NCBI GenBank assembly: GCA_016292045.1 | Contig: JAEEZX010000064.1 | Span: 1-64,000, forward strand | Direction of reading: 5' to 3' | Length of the DNA: 64,000 bases | DNA from: Bacteroidaceae bacterium | GTDB lineage: Bacteria; Bacteroidota; Bacteroidia; Bacteroidales; Bacteroidaceae | In this document: positions 48,132 to 56,162 of the stretch, in pieces | How the letters are laid out: every line of letters starts with the position of its first letter | How positions within the stretch are numbered: the first letter of the stretch is position 1 | The notes under the pieces: generated by a model | Database searches by the model: none | What the model was told of the DNA's origin: nothing | Seen by the model: the letters and a program-made list of their open reading frames with translations, nothing else | Made by a program: the position numbers and the translations under genes

Positions 48132-49226
48132 TTAGATAGCGACCTGTACGAGGTTGTCCTCACCTACCAGTGTGCCGAGGTTAGACTCAGCATAGATGAA
48201 GTTGTCGCGCTTGCGGTCGTCGAACTTCACGGTCAGAGAGGCCATGCGATCCTTGTCGGACGTGCCGACGAACAGGTTCTGAGGCGAAGCCAGCACAGCA
48301 CGGTGCGGGTTGTTGAGCTTGGTCGTGGTGACGGCCTGAGCACCCTCGCCCGTAGTGGTGGTGATGGTCTGGTACTTCTTAATCATGCGGTCCCAGATGT
48401 CGAGTACCAGCACAGGATGACCGTCGTACTCGGAGAGCAGGATGCCCTCGGTTACGACCTGAGCAGTCATCTGATACTTGGTAATCTTATACACATCGGT
48501 ACGCAGGGCCTTGAACAGGCTGTTCGTCATGAAGATGGCGTGGTCGGGCTTGTCAAAGATGCGGCCATCGGCCTCAGAGAGAAGGTCGTCGATGATGCCC
48601 ATGGCATAACCTTCGACGCGGACAGCTGCCTTCTGAGCAGCGTAGGTCTCAGCCTCGTTTGCGCTGATGGCAATCTGCTGAGCAGGATTCTGGGCGATGA
48701 TGGCCTCCAGGCGCTTCCACAGGCCGTCGCAGACCTTGAGCAGCTTGACGTCGATACCATCGGTGATGACACCGCCGCTTGCTACGTTCTTGGCAGCGGT
48801 ATCGCCGAACCACGTCAGACGCCAGAACATGTCGTTGATGGCGCTCTTCAGCAGCGGCATGAGGAACTTATCCCAGTAGGGAGTGTCCTGCAGGTCAGCA
48901 CGCTCGGTGCCTTCCTTCATGCCATAGCGGGCGATGGTGTCTTCCAAGTCCTCGTAGCAGATGCTCTTGGGGATTTGCCACTTGCCGAGCTCCCAGGTCT
49001 TCTCGAAACCTGTAATCTCGACGCTTGTGTAGGTCGGGTCACAGCCGCCTCCAGCCGTGCCAACGTCGCCCATGCGGTCGACATAGCCCAGCTTCTTACC
49101 GTTCTCGACGTTGACCATAGGAGTGACTACGCGCTCCAGGTCGGGGTCGTTGAACACAGAGGTGAACAAGAGCTCGTTAAGGTCTCTTATTGCACCATTG
49201 TCTACAGTGAATTGTTCAAAGTTCAT
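48132..49226 (-). CDS. Major capsid protein
   Basis: A 364-residue protein starting MNFEQFTVDNGAIRDLNELLFTSVF. Text such as ITGFEKTWELGKWQIPKSICYEDLEDTI, YWDKFLMPLLKSAINDMFWRLTWFGD, KIFDKPDHAIFMTNSLFKAL-like strands and the C-terminal HRAVLASPQNLFVGTSDKDRMASLTVKFDDRKRDNFIYAE match the P-domain/A-domain style of HK97-fold capsids from Bacteroidetes phages. It directly follows the prohead protease/scaffold gene, as usual. It would form the icosahedral shell. The family link is by pattern and order. Confidence 0.78.
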   Translation of the reverse strand: MNFEQFTVDNGAIRDLNELLFTSVFNDPDLERVVTPMVNVENGKKLGYVDRMGDVGTAGGGCDPTYTSVEITGFEKTWELGKWQIPKSICYEDLEDTIARYGMKEGTERADLQDTPYWDKFLMPLLKSAINDMFWRLTWFGDTAAKNVASGGVITDGIDVKLLKVCDGLWKRLEAIIAQNPAQQIAISANEAETYAAQKAAVRVEGYAMGIIDDLLSEADGRIFDKPDHAIFMTNSLFKALRTDVYKITKYQMTAQVVTEGILLSEYDGHPVLVLDIWDRMIKKYQTITTTTGEGAQAVTTTKLNNPHRAVLASPQNLFVGTSDKDRMASLTVKFDDRKRDNFIYAESNLGTLVGEDNLVQVAI

Positions 49227-49259
49227 TGCGGAGTTGTTTTAAGAGTTATACGTTTCAGT

Positions 49260-50621
49260 TTACTTACGAGCGTTGCGCTTGGCCTCCTGACGCTCACGCT
49301 GTTCGCGGAGCAACTGCTGGGTGCGGGTCTCGCCCTCCAAACGCTGGCCTCCCTTCTCCACGAAAGAGCGGTTGCCGGGGTGGAAGGTGGAGTGCATCTT
49401 GCAGACATTCTCCAGCCAAGCCTTGCCGCCTGCCTTGGCTACGGTGTCAAGGATAGCGGTCTCCTCCTCGGTCTTCTGAGCCTGAGTCAGAGACTCCTTC
49501 TCAGCTTCGAGGGTGGCCTTGTCATTGACGAGAGCTTCCTTCTCAGAGGTCAGCGTGCCGACGGCTGCTGTGAGATTCTCCTTGTCAGTTGTCAAGGACT
49601 GCACTTGCTGTTCGAGAGAACCCTTCTCGGATTCGAGCGTTGCCTTCTCTTCCTTCAGGGTGGCGTTCTCAGCGGTCAGCGTCTCCACCTGGGCGGTGAG
49701 GTCAGCGACCTGCTGCTTCAGGGCGTTCACGTCCTCGTCGTCGCTACCGTCGGCGGGAGTGATGCTTTCGATTACCTCGTTTGCGACAACAATCACGGTG
49801 CCGTCGTCAAGGGTGTACGTGCCGTTGGGATAGGCTTTGTCACCTACCTGCGGGTCGCCATCCTCACGCTCTACCGTGAACTCGCTACCGTCAGCAGCGG
49901 TAATCTTCTGATTGAGGATAGTGGACTCCACGTCCTCGATCTTGCTGAAGCCTGTCAGAGAGAGCAGCTTCTTCAGCAAACTGGTCTTTACTTCTGTCTT
50001 TTCCATATTCTTGTAATTGGGGTTTGGTTTCGTTGCCGTGTTCGGGGCAAGGGTGTCAGTGATGAAGCCCAGTTCCTTGGCTTTCTCCATATCCACGAAC
50101 TTGTCTTCGTTCATCAGGTCTTGCAACTCCTGACGGTCAGCTCCAGTACGCTCAACATAGAGGTCGAGAATCTTCTTCTGCTCCTCCATGAGCGCAAGCT
50201 GCTGAGCATCGAGCTTGCCCTTCATCTTCTCCAGCTCGTCGGCGGTCAGACGCTCCATCGTGCAGAGGTCAAGCCATGCAAGGCTCGGGTTGTGTATGCA
50301 CATTCTTGCGTTGGCGAAAGCGAAACGTCGCTCCTTGGGTGCAGCCAGTAGAATGATGGTTGCCATAGACGAGCACTGCCCCTCGATGGTAGCCGAGATT
50401 TCCTTACCAGACTGACGCAGGGCATCGTAGATGGCCCAACCCTCGATGCAGTCACCGCCGGGGCAGTGCAGCTTCAGGTCAATAGCGTTGTCTCCTTCGT
50501 CCATGCTGTTGATGAAGTCGTGAATGTCCTTGTAGCACACAGCATCGACGCCGAGCCAGTCACGGTACATTACTCGAGTTTCTTCGTCAACGATTTCGTT
50601 GTAGATACATAGTTTTGCCAT
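49260..50621 (-). CDS. ClpP-like prohead protease fused to scaffold
   Basis: A 453-residue protein. The N-terminal 190 residues are a ClpP/S14-type serine protease: LKLHCPGGDCIEGWAIYDALR, ATIEGQCSSMATIILLAAPKE (nucleophile Ser) and FANARMCIHNPSLAW (His). A linker follows (VDGSDDEDV-like acidic patch), then a long coiled coil (QVADLTAQVETLTAENATLKEEKATLE...) that acts as an internal scaffold, ending in a Gln/Arg-rich tail (GETRTQQLLREQRERQEAKRN). It would assemble the procapsid and mature it. Placed directly before the capsid gene. Confidence 0.9.
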   Translation of the reverse strand: MAKLCIYNEIVDEETRVMYRDWLGVDAVCYKDIHDFINSMDEGDNAIDLKLHCPGGDCIEGWAIYDALRQSGKEISATIEGQCSSMATIILLAAPKERRFAFANARMCIHNPSLAWLDLCTMERLTADELEKMKGKLDAQQLALMEEQKKILDLYVERTGADRQELQDLMNEDKFVDMEKAKELGFITDTLAPNTATKPNPNYKNMEKTEVKTSLLKKLLSLTGFSKIEDVESTILNQKITAADGSEFTVEREDGDPQVGDKAYPNGTYTLDDGTVIVVANEVIESITPADGSDDEDVNALKQQVADLTAQVETLTAENATLKEEKATLESEKGSLEQQVQSLTTDKENLTAAVGTLTSEKEALVNDKATLEAEKESLTQAQKTEEETAILDTVAKAGGKAWLENVCKMHSTFHPGNRSFVEKGGQRLEGETRTQQLLREQRERQEAKRNARK

Positions 50622-50650
50622 TTTCTTCCGGAATTGTTGTGATTATACGG

Positions 50651-50658
50651 CAAAATTA
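50651..50658 (-). promoter_or_regulatory. Promoter -7 box of the virion operon
   Basis: Minus-strand TAATTTTG fits TAnnTTTG, 30 bases before the protease ATG. It lacks the conserved repeat of the accessory promoters, so the virion genes may be controlled apart (late). Within the 320-base gene-free space 50622-50941, the only other features are two terminators. Confidence 0.5.
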
Positions 50659-50772
50659 CATATTTAATAAGGAGGAAAATTTTTCTTTCGTCTCATTCCA
50701 CTGAACCCGAAAGTGCAGCCAACATCAGCTTCAAACGCTGTATTTATCGCAGTTTCAGTGAGAAACGGACGT

Positions 50773-50801
50773 AAAAAAGGCCAATCCGAAAAAGACTGGC
50801 C
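50773..50801 (-). terminator. Rho-independent terminator
   Basis: Minus-strand GGCCAGTC-tttttcg-GATTGGCC stem, then TTTTTT. Second of two tandem terminators that separate the accessory operon from the virion operon. Confidence 0.8.
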
Positions 50802-50816
50802 GATAGGGCCTTACAT

Positions 50817-50850
50817 CAAAAATGCCTGCCATCCATCACGGACAGCAGGC
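50817..50850 (-). terminator. Rho-independent terminator
   Basis: Minus-strand TGCCTGCTGTCC...GGATGGCAGGCA stem followed by TTTTTG. First of the tandem pair after the 116-aa Cys-rich gene. Confidence 0.8.
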
Positions 50851-50941
50851 ACCCCTTCAAAACTTTAACTGCAATGGGTGTGCTATTCACCCATCGCCTA
50901 AACAAATGGCTAAAGCACCATCTGATATGTCTCAGCAGACG

Positions 50942-51292
50942 TCATGGCTCAGACCCTCCTTCGGTAATGTCAATGAATACCACATCGTTCTTGTCAGCCC
51001 TTCTACTGCCACAGCAGACTACGCCATCGCATCCTTCAATTTGGAAGAAGCAATCGTCACAGCTGCCATCGTCGCATTTCTGGCAGAGCAGCTTATGACC
51101 CTTCACTTCGATGGTCTTACCCACTGGCACCTCGTTCACTTCGCCAGTGTCAAGCCCCTTCTCGTCGGCGTGCTTGATCCTCGCCTCGATATTGCTGATG
51201 ATGTTATCAATGGAGCGACCTCTGTACTCAACAGCCACCTCTTTCAGGCAGTCAAGCATGGCCACCAGCTTATTATATTCCGTCTGTGTCAT
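50942..51292 (-). CDS. Cys-rich protein (116 aa)
   Basis: An N-terminal helical segment (KLVAMLDCLKEVAVEYRGRS), then a Cys-rich half with HKLLCQKCDDGSCDDCFFQIEGCDGVVCCGSRRADK: eight Cys, several in CxxC-like spacing, likely binding one or two zinc ions. Soluble. The gene before the tandem terminators. Function unknown. Confidence 0.6.
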   Translation of the reverse strand: MTQTEYNKLVAMLDCLKEVAVEYRGRSIDNIISNIEARIKHADEKGLDTGEVNEVPVGKTIEVKGHKLLCQKCDDGSCDDCFFQIEGCDGVVCCGSRRADKNDVVFIDITEGGSEP

Positions 51293-51295
51293 AGC

Positions 51296-51637
51296 CTACA
51301 TCTTATCGTGTTCGTAAATCTGTTTCTCATAAATCTTTGCAGCCCTGTATTCAAGGTTGCAACCCTTGGAACTCTGCCAGGCATGGTCAAGATAGACGGC
51401 TTCGGCCTCCATCACTGCCTCTATGCAGCGGCCCATCGCCACAGATTCCTTCATTTCCATGTCAGAGGGAGGGTTGACGTTGAACGTGCTCACCAACCTG
51501 TCGTACTTGTCAAAACGGCTATCGTCTCTGATAACCTCCACCAGCAGATTCACACGGTGACGTGCCGCCTGCAGCTTCTCCTTCAGCGTTTTCTCCGGCC
51601 TGCTGTTAATGGGTGTCGATATGTATAGTGTTGCCAT
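51296..51637 (-). CDS. DUF4406 (nucleoside deoxyribosyltransferase-like) protein
   Basis: Start MATLYISTPINSRPEKTLKE at 51637. The fold is read from YISTPINS at the N-terminus, FNVNPPSDMEMKESVAMGRCIEAVMEAEAVYLDHAWQSSKGCNLEYRAAKIYEK, matching the DUF4406 pattern (YISGPI...NPxxxx...DxxxIxxxDxIxMLxGWxxSxGAxxE). The family is a relative of nucleoside 2-deoxyribosyltransferases; phages often carry it. Whether it works on nucleosides is unknown. Confidence 0.72.
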   Translation of the reverse strand: MATLYISTPINSRPEKTLKEKLQAARHRVNLLVEVIRDDSRFDKYDRLVSTFNVNPPSDMEMKESVAMGRCIEAVMEAEAVYLDHAWQSSKGCNLEYRAAKIYEKQIYEHDKM

Positions 51638-51748
51638 AATCTTCTGTAGATAAAGAGGCAGCAACTGGCGGCTCTTCCCGTAACGTGGGCTCGTACTTGC
51701 GGACTACCTGACGCCAATTCGTCACCGCCTACCGCTTCCTCTGTGTGG

Positions 51749-52051
51749 TTATTTCTTCAGGTGTTTCGCATTATAGACGCGCTGACGCTCATAGTAGGCA
51801 AGCATCTTCTTCCACTGCTTGCCGTTGTCAGCAGCATTGCCTTCATGCTCACTCGGCCATAGCGTGACAGAGAGCATGGTCTTTTTCGCTCTCTTGTTCT
51901 CGGAGAAGATGTCAACATTGACCGTGCCGAAGAGCGTAGGCTGCAAAGCAACGTGCACGTCCACTTTGTCCTCATAGGACTTTCTCAATAGTTCAAATAC
52001 TGCCTCTAAAATCTCATTGATTTCTTTCGGGCACTTTGCTGGGATTTCCAT
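51749..52051 (-). CDS. Hypothetical protein (100 aa)
   Basis: An alpha/beta protein with VDVHVALQPTLFGTVNVDIFSENKRAKKTMLSVTLWPSE and a final helix KMLAYYERQRVYNA. About 110 bases separate it from the DUF4406 gene; I see no gene in that gap. The leader before its ATG has the ACTTCAAAACTTAG text of the promoter repeats but no -7 box. Confidence 0.55.
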   Translation of the reverse strand: MEIPAKCPKEINEILEAVFELLRKSYEDKVDVHVALQPTLFGTVNVDIFSENKRAKKTMLSVTLWPSEHEGNAADNGKQWKKMLAYYERQRVYNAKHLKK

Positions 52052-52089
52052 AATTCTAAGTTTTGAAGTTACTATTTTGTTCCGATTCT

Positions 52090-52422
52090 CTATGCAACGG
52101 CCAAAGCCTGATGCAGTTCATTGTAGCTGATCTGGCTGACCTCCAGCTCCTCGCCGTCCTCGTCAAAGGCGGTGATGTTGTCAACCTCCACATTGCAGGC
52201 TACCCAGCAGGAGAGGTCTTCGATGTTGTTGTAGTCCACCTCATTGTGTACGTTCAAGTCCTCGATGAAGTCAGCGTCGATGGTGAAGTCAACGAAGATA
52301 AGGTTTTTGCCCTGCTCGAACTCAGCACCTTCTACCTTGGTAATGCTCCGACAGACTTCTCTTCCGTTGATGGCCTCGGCAATAGCCTTAATGGTGGCCT
52401 TCGTCAATTTAATTGCTTTCAT
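52090..52422 (-). CDS. Hypothetical acidic protein (110 aa)
   Basis: Begins MKAIKLTKATIKAIAEAING (short helical DNA-mimic-free start). The rest is strongly acidic and beta-rich (FVDFTIDADFIEDLNVHNEVDYNNIEDLSCW). First gene after promoter copy 7. Function unknown. Confidence 0.6.
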   Translation of the reverse strand: MKAIKLTKATIKAIAEAINGREVCRSITKVEGAEFEQGKNLIFVDFTIDADFIEDLNVHNEVDYNNIEDLSCWVACNVEVDNITAFDEDGEELEVSQISYNELHQALAVA

Positions 52423-52428
52423 AATCGT

Positions 52429-52500
52429 TTTGTTTTGAAGGGTTGTTTATCTTATTTGTCAGTACAAAGGTACAAAGAAGTTATCAAATACGCAAATTTT
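52429..52500 (-). promoter_or_regulatory. Phage promoter/leader repeat, copy 7
   Basis: Minus-strand TTTGCGTATTTGATAA, TACCTTTG, ACTGACAAATAAGATAAA and CCCTTCAAAACAAAA before the ATG of the 110-aa gene. Full copy of the family. Confidence 0.8.
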
Positions 52501-52535
52501 ACCAAGAAAATTTATCTTTTCTACGAAAATTTTTT

Positions 52536-52865
52536 TCACTCCTCGTCACGAAAGAAGAAAGACTGTATGAGGCAGTAGCGACCTTCGCCCTCATGCTCGA
52601 TGACCGATTCCACATTCTGATCTTCGCTCTCCATCGCTTTCAGCCGTTCCTCCAGTATCAGGAAGGCACTGGCACAATCGCCACCTGTCTCTCTGCATAC
52701 CAGCCACTCCAATACGTTCTCATGCCACTTTGCATCTACTATGCAGCCAGCAACAAAGCCGACCACCCTGTGTATGCCGTAGGCCAAATGCCAGTCGTCG
52801 AAAATGCTCTCTATCCAGTCAGTAGTGACGTTCTTTTCGTCCAATGGTGCAGGAATCTTTTTCAT
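52536..52865 (-). CDS. Hypothetical protein (109 aa)
   Basis: A soluble protein with WIESIFDDWHLAYGIHRVVGFVAGCIVDAKWHENVLEWLVCRETGGDCASAFLILEERLKAM. The start follows AAAGGAGGGCC, an unusually good ribosome site. Function unknown. Confidence 0.55.
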   Translation of the reverse strand: MKKIPAPLDEKNVTTDWIESIFDDWHLAYGIHRVVGFVAGCIVDAKWHENVLEWLVCRETGGDCASAFLILEERLKAMESEDQNVESVIEHEGEGRYCLIQSFFFRDEE

Positions 52866-52879
52866 AGCCTGGCCCTCCT

Positions 52880-53209
52880 TTAGTTCATTAAGAGGGTCAG
52901 GTCATAGGCTCCCATCGGGTCGGCCATTGTGCCGCAGAAAGAAGCGATTATCTGGACGCTCACATCGTCTTTCAACTCGTCTGAGCTGATAGTGTAGCGG
53001 TAAACCTTGCGGTGGCCGCACTCACCAAGCACTCCCTCGTAGTCGCTGCTGATGAAGGTCAGCGTTGCGCCCAGGGTGTTCACTACGCCCTCGATGTCGG
53101 ACAGGAGAAATGACATTCCGCGCCAGTCAGTATCGCGGTAGATATGAGAGGTAGTCTTTGACTTTTCAACTGCCTTATAGATTCTGTTGGTGATAGTTCT
53201 CTTTTGCAT
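52880..53209 (-). CDS. Hypothetical protein (109 aa), operon head
   Basis: A mixed alpha/beta protein (RTITNRIYKAVEKSKTTSHIYR; LTFISSDYEGVLGECGHRKVYRYTISSDEL). It lies directly after promoter copy 8. Function unknown. Confidence 0.55.
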   Translation of the reverse strand: MQKRTITNRIYKAVEKSKTTSHIYRDTDWRGMSFLLSDIEGVVNTLGATLTFISSDYEGVLGECGHRKVYRYTISSDELKDDVSVQIIASFCGTMADPMGAYDLTLLMN

Positions 53210-53215
53210 AGCTCT

Positions 53216-53292
53216 TGAAGTTTTGAAGGGTTATTTATTATCTTATTTACAATACAAAGGTAGTGGTTTTTAATCAAATGCGCAAGTTTTTA
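53216..53292 (-). promoter_or_regulatory. Phage promoter/leader repeat, copy 8
   Basis: Minus-strand CTTGCGCATTTGATTA, TACCTTTG, TGTAAATAAGATAATA and CCCTTCAAAACTTCAAG just before the ATG. Same arrangement as copy 1. Confidence 0.8.
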
Positions 53293-53332
53293 CGACCATT
53301 TTTCTCTACCTAATCTTAAAAGAAACTAACGT

Positions 53333-53366
53333 AAAAAAGGGAGAGCACCCACGCTTGGACGCTCCC
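53333..53366 (-). terminator. Rho-independent terminator
   Basis: Minus-strand GGGGGAGC...GCTCTCCC stem (one bulged base) followed by TTTTTTAC. It ends the small-gene operon from the right, just before promoter copy 8. The text at 53388-53413 repeats part of the promoter leader in the opposite direction. Confidence 0.7.
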
Positions 53367-53426
53367 CCAGGCCCTCCCTAAAGTTCAAAACTTCAATAGT
53401 GTAAATAAGATTCGGGAGAGTAGGCT

Positions 53427-53705
53427 TTAGTGGATGATGGCCACAGGCATGATGATACTCCCGTGTTCCTCCACCGTAATGTAAACGGTCAGGCCCAGCT
53501 CATTGCAGAACTGCGCGATGTCCTGAAGGCAGAATAGTGTCTGAGGGTCTGTGTTCAGACTGCTCGGACTCACTTTGATAGCCGGGTGTTCGGCAGGGTC
53601 TAAGAACGCCTCCACCTCACACTCACAATCCTCGATGCTGTCATCTTCCAGCATCCTGCGTAACTCAGCGGCATAGTACCGCATCTGGGTAATGTCTTTG
53701 CTCAT
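53427..53705 (-). CDS. Hypothetical protein (92 aa)
   Basis: A soluble protein with an acidic helix (AAELRRMLEDDSIEDCECEVEAFLDPAEH) and C-terminal beta hairpin (LTVYITVEEHGSIIMPVAII). ATGA overlap with the upstream gene. Function unknown. Confidence 0.55.
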   Translation of the reverse strand: MSKDITQMRYYAAELRRMLEDDSIEDCECEVEAFLDPAEHPAIKVSPSSLNTDPQTLFCLQDIAQFCNELGLTVYITVEEHGSIIMPVAIIH

Positions 53706-54109
53706 TGCTTACTTGTTTGATGATTCAGAAATGGTATTACTAACTCCTTCGGTATCGCTGGTATTTGCATCCAAAATATAGCTTCCTCGCCATTCTTGTT
53801 GTGGTCGAAACGGTAGGTTCCATCAGCCACCTTGAATGACAGGCGGACAACAAACTCCAGCCCATAGAACACGACGGCCATCAGTTCCTCCGTTGGCGGC
53901 TCCTTCTTGTAGTCATGCCACAGACTGTTACCGTCGGCAATATCTTTACGGACAAACTCAATATCGGTGCTGAAAATCCTGTCTCGGCACCATGTCACAG
54001 CATCGGGTACGTCCTCGATCTCCTTGAAGTCGAAGTCCTGCATTTCATCCTCGCTGTTCACGCTGGGGTCACCAACTTGCAGGTAGATGGTTTCTGGTAC
54101 GTTCTTCAT
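53702..54109 (-). CDS. Hypothetical protein (135 aa)
   Basis: An acidic alpha/beta protein with EPPTEELMAVVFYGLEFVVRLSFKVADG, which shows a run of short strands as in small DUF551-like (W-H-D...PxxxE) proteins: SLWHDYKKEPPTEELMAV fits the DUF551 pattern. The same SLWHD text occurs in the 108-aa gene at 54405, suggesting the two share a domain. Coupled on both sides by ATGA. Function unknown. Confidence 0.55.
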   Translation of the reverse strand: MKNVPETIYLQVGDPSVNSEDEMQDFDFKEIEDVPDAVTWCRDRIFSTDIEFVRKDIADGNSLWHDYKKEPPTEELMAVVFYGLEFVVRLSFKVADGTYRFDHNKNGEEAIFWMQIPAIPKELVIPFLNHQTSKQ

Positions 54110-54408
54110 ATCTCGTCTTTCTTGTCAATGTATCTAATTACCACGCCCGGATGCTCTACTGGGTCTTCGTTAGGCTCAAACTGCACCTTGCCGCTATGCA
54201 GGGTCACGCCGCGAATCCTGTCATCGTCGCCATTGCAATCGATGAAAAGCTCCCTGTCCCAATACAGGTTGAATCCTGGCACCTCCGACCGCGCTTCATT
54301 GATAAGGTCATTGAGTTTGTTCACGTCCTCTATCTCCTTGATGGGAATGAGGGCGTTCATCTGCTTGCACAGATTCTTCATCTTACTGAAATACTCTCTT
54401 CTTTTCAT
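54106..54408 (-). CDS. Hypothetical protein (100 aa)
   Basis: An alpha/beta protein: basic helix start (MKRREYFSKMKNLCKQM), then NKLNDLINEARSEVPGFNLYWDRELFID. ATGA overlaps on both ends, a sign of a tightly coupled operon. Function unknown. Confidence 0.5.
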   Translation of the reverse strand: MKRREYFSKMKNLCKQMNALIPIKEIEDVNKLNDLINEARSEVPGFNLYWDRELFIDCNGDDDRIRGVTLHSGKVQFEPNEDPVEHPGVVIRYIDKKDEI

Positions 54409-54731
54409 AGCTTCACCTCCATGTCATTAGGGAGCAGGTCACTCAGGTAAGCCCACCTCTGTACGCAGCAGTGGCTCACCGCATATCTCAGCTCGCTTTC
54501 ATCCTCACAGCGTAGGGTGTTTATCTCACCCATGAAGTCCAAGGTGGCCAGTACAGAGGGTAGCTTTTTCGGCTTCTCATCTTTGTCGTGCCATAGACTG
54601 CTAACGTCCGGCTCAGAGTCAGCAGCTCCGAGGCCGTCAACAAGCCCTACGTTGTACCAGGTTTCCTCTCCTACCGTCTCAAAGCAGTAGGGCCTCACAT
54701 TCGACAAACTTTCTATATCTGCTCTTGTCAT
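54405..54731 (-). CDS. Hypothetical DUF551-like protein (108 aa)
   Basis: Start MTRADIESLSNVRPYCF at 54731, whose ATG overlaps the upstream stop as ATGA; the longer frame from 54806 would overlap the upstream gene by 79 bases. SSLWHDKDEKPKKLPSVLATLDFMG and a C-terminal CCVQRWAYLSDLLPND fit the DUF551-like W-H pattern (VxxWAYxxDLxP). Function unknown. Confidence 0.5.
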   Translation of the reverse strand: MTRADIESLSNVRPYCFETVGEETWYNVGLVDGLGAADSEPDVSSLWHDKDEKPKKLPSVLATLDFMGEINTLRCEDESELRYAVSHCCVQRWAYLSDLLPNDMEVKL

Positions 54732-54913
54732 ACCTTCATACATTGAATACTCGTTAATGGTGCCAGTACATAGGTCAGCGTCTTTGCTTTCCTGACTACA
54801 GCGCAAGGTGTTCCATCACCACCGCTCACAAATCCTTTCAACACTCCCATTTCACCGAAAGCGTAATCGCCATAAGGTGAATCAGAGGTAAATCTCACTA
54901 CATCTTCTATCAT
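54728..54913 (-). CDS. Hypothetical protein (61 aa)
   Basis: Start MIEDVVRFTSDSPYGD at 54913. Gly-rich centre (FVSGGDGTPCAVVRKAKT). ATGA overlap with the downstream gene. Function unknown. Confidence 0.45.
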   Translation of the reverse strand: MIEDVVRFTSDSPYGDYAFGEMGVLKGFVSGGDGTPCAVVRKAKTLTYVLAPLTSIQCMKV

Positions 54914-54915
54914 AG

Positions 54916-55095
54916 TCAATCCTGTAATGGTTCGTACATCGTGCAGTCTTTCGGGGCAGGGGAGTTGTAGGTGGCATGCTCGTCGGCTATCTCCTTCGAT
55001 GCCTCAGACAGCCAAGCCCGATAGCACGTCTTTCGTCTCGGGCAATTCTCATAGCTACCGCAATGAGCCACGTCTGAAATATACACCTTCTGCAT
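54916..55095 (-). CDS. Hypothetical Cys-containing protein (59 aa)
   Basis: ATG at 55095, TGA at 54918-54916. VAHCGSYENCPRRKTCYRAWLSEAS and DCTMYEP give four Cys in a small zinc-type arrangement. It fills the gap between the ASCH-like gene and the 61-aa gene. Function unknown. Confidence 0.5.
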   Translation of the reverse strand: MQKVYISDVAHCGSYENCPRRKTCYRAWLSEASKEIADEHATYNSPAPKDCTMYEPLQD

Positions 55096-55098
55096 AGC

Positions 55099-55743
55099 TT
55101 ACAACTCTACTAATTTGAATGTGTAGGCCATCATCCAAGGGTTACGCTCCCATGTGCCGTTTCCATTGATAGCGTCAATGAGGGCAGCATAGGCTTCTCT
55201 CGGACTGGTGAACACGTATTCGCTGATATTCACCTGATCTGCCCTTTGGTGCAGCTCCTTGAAGCTGTAGCTACCCTCTGCTCCAGTCTCAGGGTTATAG
55301 GCAGAGAAAGGACAGAGCGGAGAAATACCCTCCTGTAAAATGTCCTCGTCTGAAATCTCCTGCAAGCGTTCCATGCGCACCTCGGTAATCTCGATGCCGT
55401 AGGGCATGAGTTCCGGCTTGACAAACATCTTGTTTGTGTAGCCAGCTGAATCTTCGGCCCAAATCGGCACTACCATGTTCGGGTCACACGCTGGTCTGTA
55501 ACCGACAATGCTTTTCTCATCAGTGGTCTTATAGCTCTGTGCAATGGCCACTATCTCGCCGACCTTAAACCAGGCATACCTCTCTATCATTTCCTGCTTC
55601 CAGCACCTTTCAAGTGCTGGCACAATAGTATCTTCAAGAATGAGGTCGTTTTTGAACTTCACCTCTCGCCTCGTCTGAGTCTTTTTTCCATCAAGCACTG
55701 CCTGCTCCAGGCAGAACTTGGTGCTGAACATTATCTTTCTCAT
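55099..55743 (-). CDS. ASCH-domain-like protein
   Basis: A 214-residue protein. Text FSTKFCLEQAVLDGKKTQTRREV near the start, FKVGEIVAIAQSYKT, GIEITEVRMERLQEISDEDILQEGI in the middle and WERNPWMMAYTFKLVEL at the end. This is the ASCH/PUA-like pattern of phage proteins (VxxAILDGrKTQTRR... vGDxxxxxExY... I.itdVRverLqdIseeDaxxEGi... We.NPWVwvixF). ASCH domains bind RNA. Role in the phage unknown. Coupled by ATGA to the zinc-type gene upstream. Confidence 0.72.
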   Translation of the reverse strand: MRKIMFSTKFCLEQAVLDGKKTQTRREVKFKNDLILEDTIVPALERCWKQEMIERYAWFKVGEIVAIAQSYKTTDEKSIVGYRPACDPNMVVPIWAEDSAGYTNKMFVKPELMPYGIEITEVRMERLQEISDEDILQEGISPLCPFSAYNPETGAEGSYSFKELHQRADQVNISEYVFTSPREAYAALIDAINGNGTWERNPWMMAYTFKLVEL

Positions 55744-56162
55744 TCGTCCTCTGCGTTAAACATTCGCTTTTCACACTTGCACATCTGCATCTTCACCTCG
55801 TTGGTGATAAACAGCTCGTCACCCTCGGCTACTGCAGCTTTGATGTTGTCGCTGGTATCTTCTTCCACACCGTAGCCCAAGGCAGCAGCAAAGTACACAC
55901 GACCACACTTAGCACAGCGGGCAGCGAGAATAGGCTTATCGTTGGGGTTGGTGTCGATGTACTCCTTCTCATTGACCAATGACTGAACGATGCAAAACTC
56001 AGCCTTGCGCAACCAGTGGTTAGCGTTGCGTAACTCCTGCAGCTTCTTTCGTTCCTCTACGCTCATAGGCTTACGGGCCTGTGAAGCGGCTTTGTTCTTT
56101 GTGTTGATGTATCGCTCGTTTCTGGCGATAATCTCATTGATAAGCTCCAGTCTCCTACTCAT
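55740..56162 (-). CDS. Zinc-ribbon protein (140 aa)
   Basis: An N-terminal helical region (RLELINEIIARNERYINTK; SVEERKKLQELRNANHWLRKAE) followed by CAKCGRVYFAAALG and, further on, QMCKCEKRMF, giving two CxxC-like pairs. Its start overlaps the downstream end of the split gene by 8 bases. Function unknown. Confidence 0.55.
   Translation of the reverse strand: MSRRLELINEIIARNERYINTKNKAASQARKPMSVEERKKLQELRNANHWLRKAEFCIVQSLVNEKEYIDTNPNDKPILAARCAKCGRVYFAAALGYGVEEDTSDNIKAAVAEGDELFITNEVKMQMCKCEKRMFNAEDE

Noticed and set aside
48303..50351. 682-codon open frame on the plus strand across capsid and protease genes
   Set aside because: It is antisense to two clear virion genes and its text has no domain logic; the bias of those genes leaves the opposite frame open. 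Same verdict for the long plus-strand frames at 5599-6846, 10646-11599, 8596-9453 and 60113-61060.
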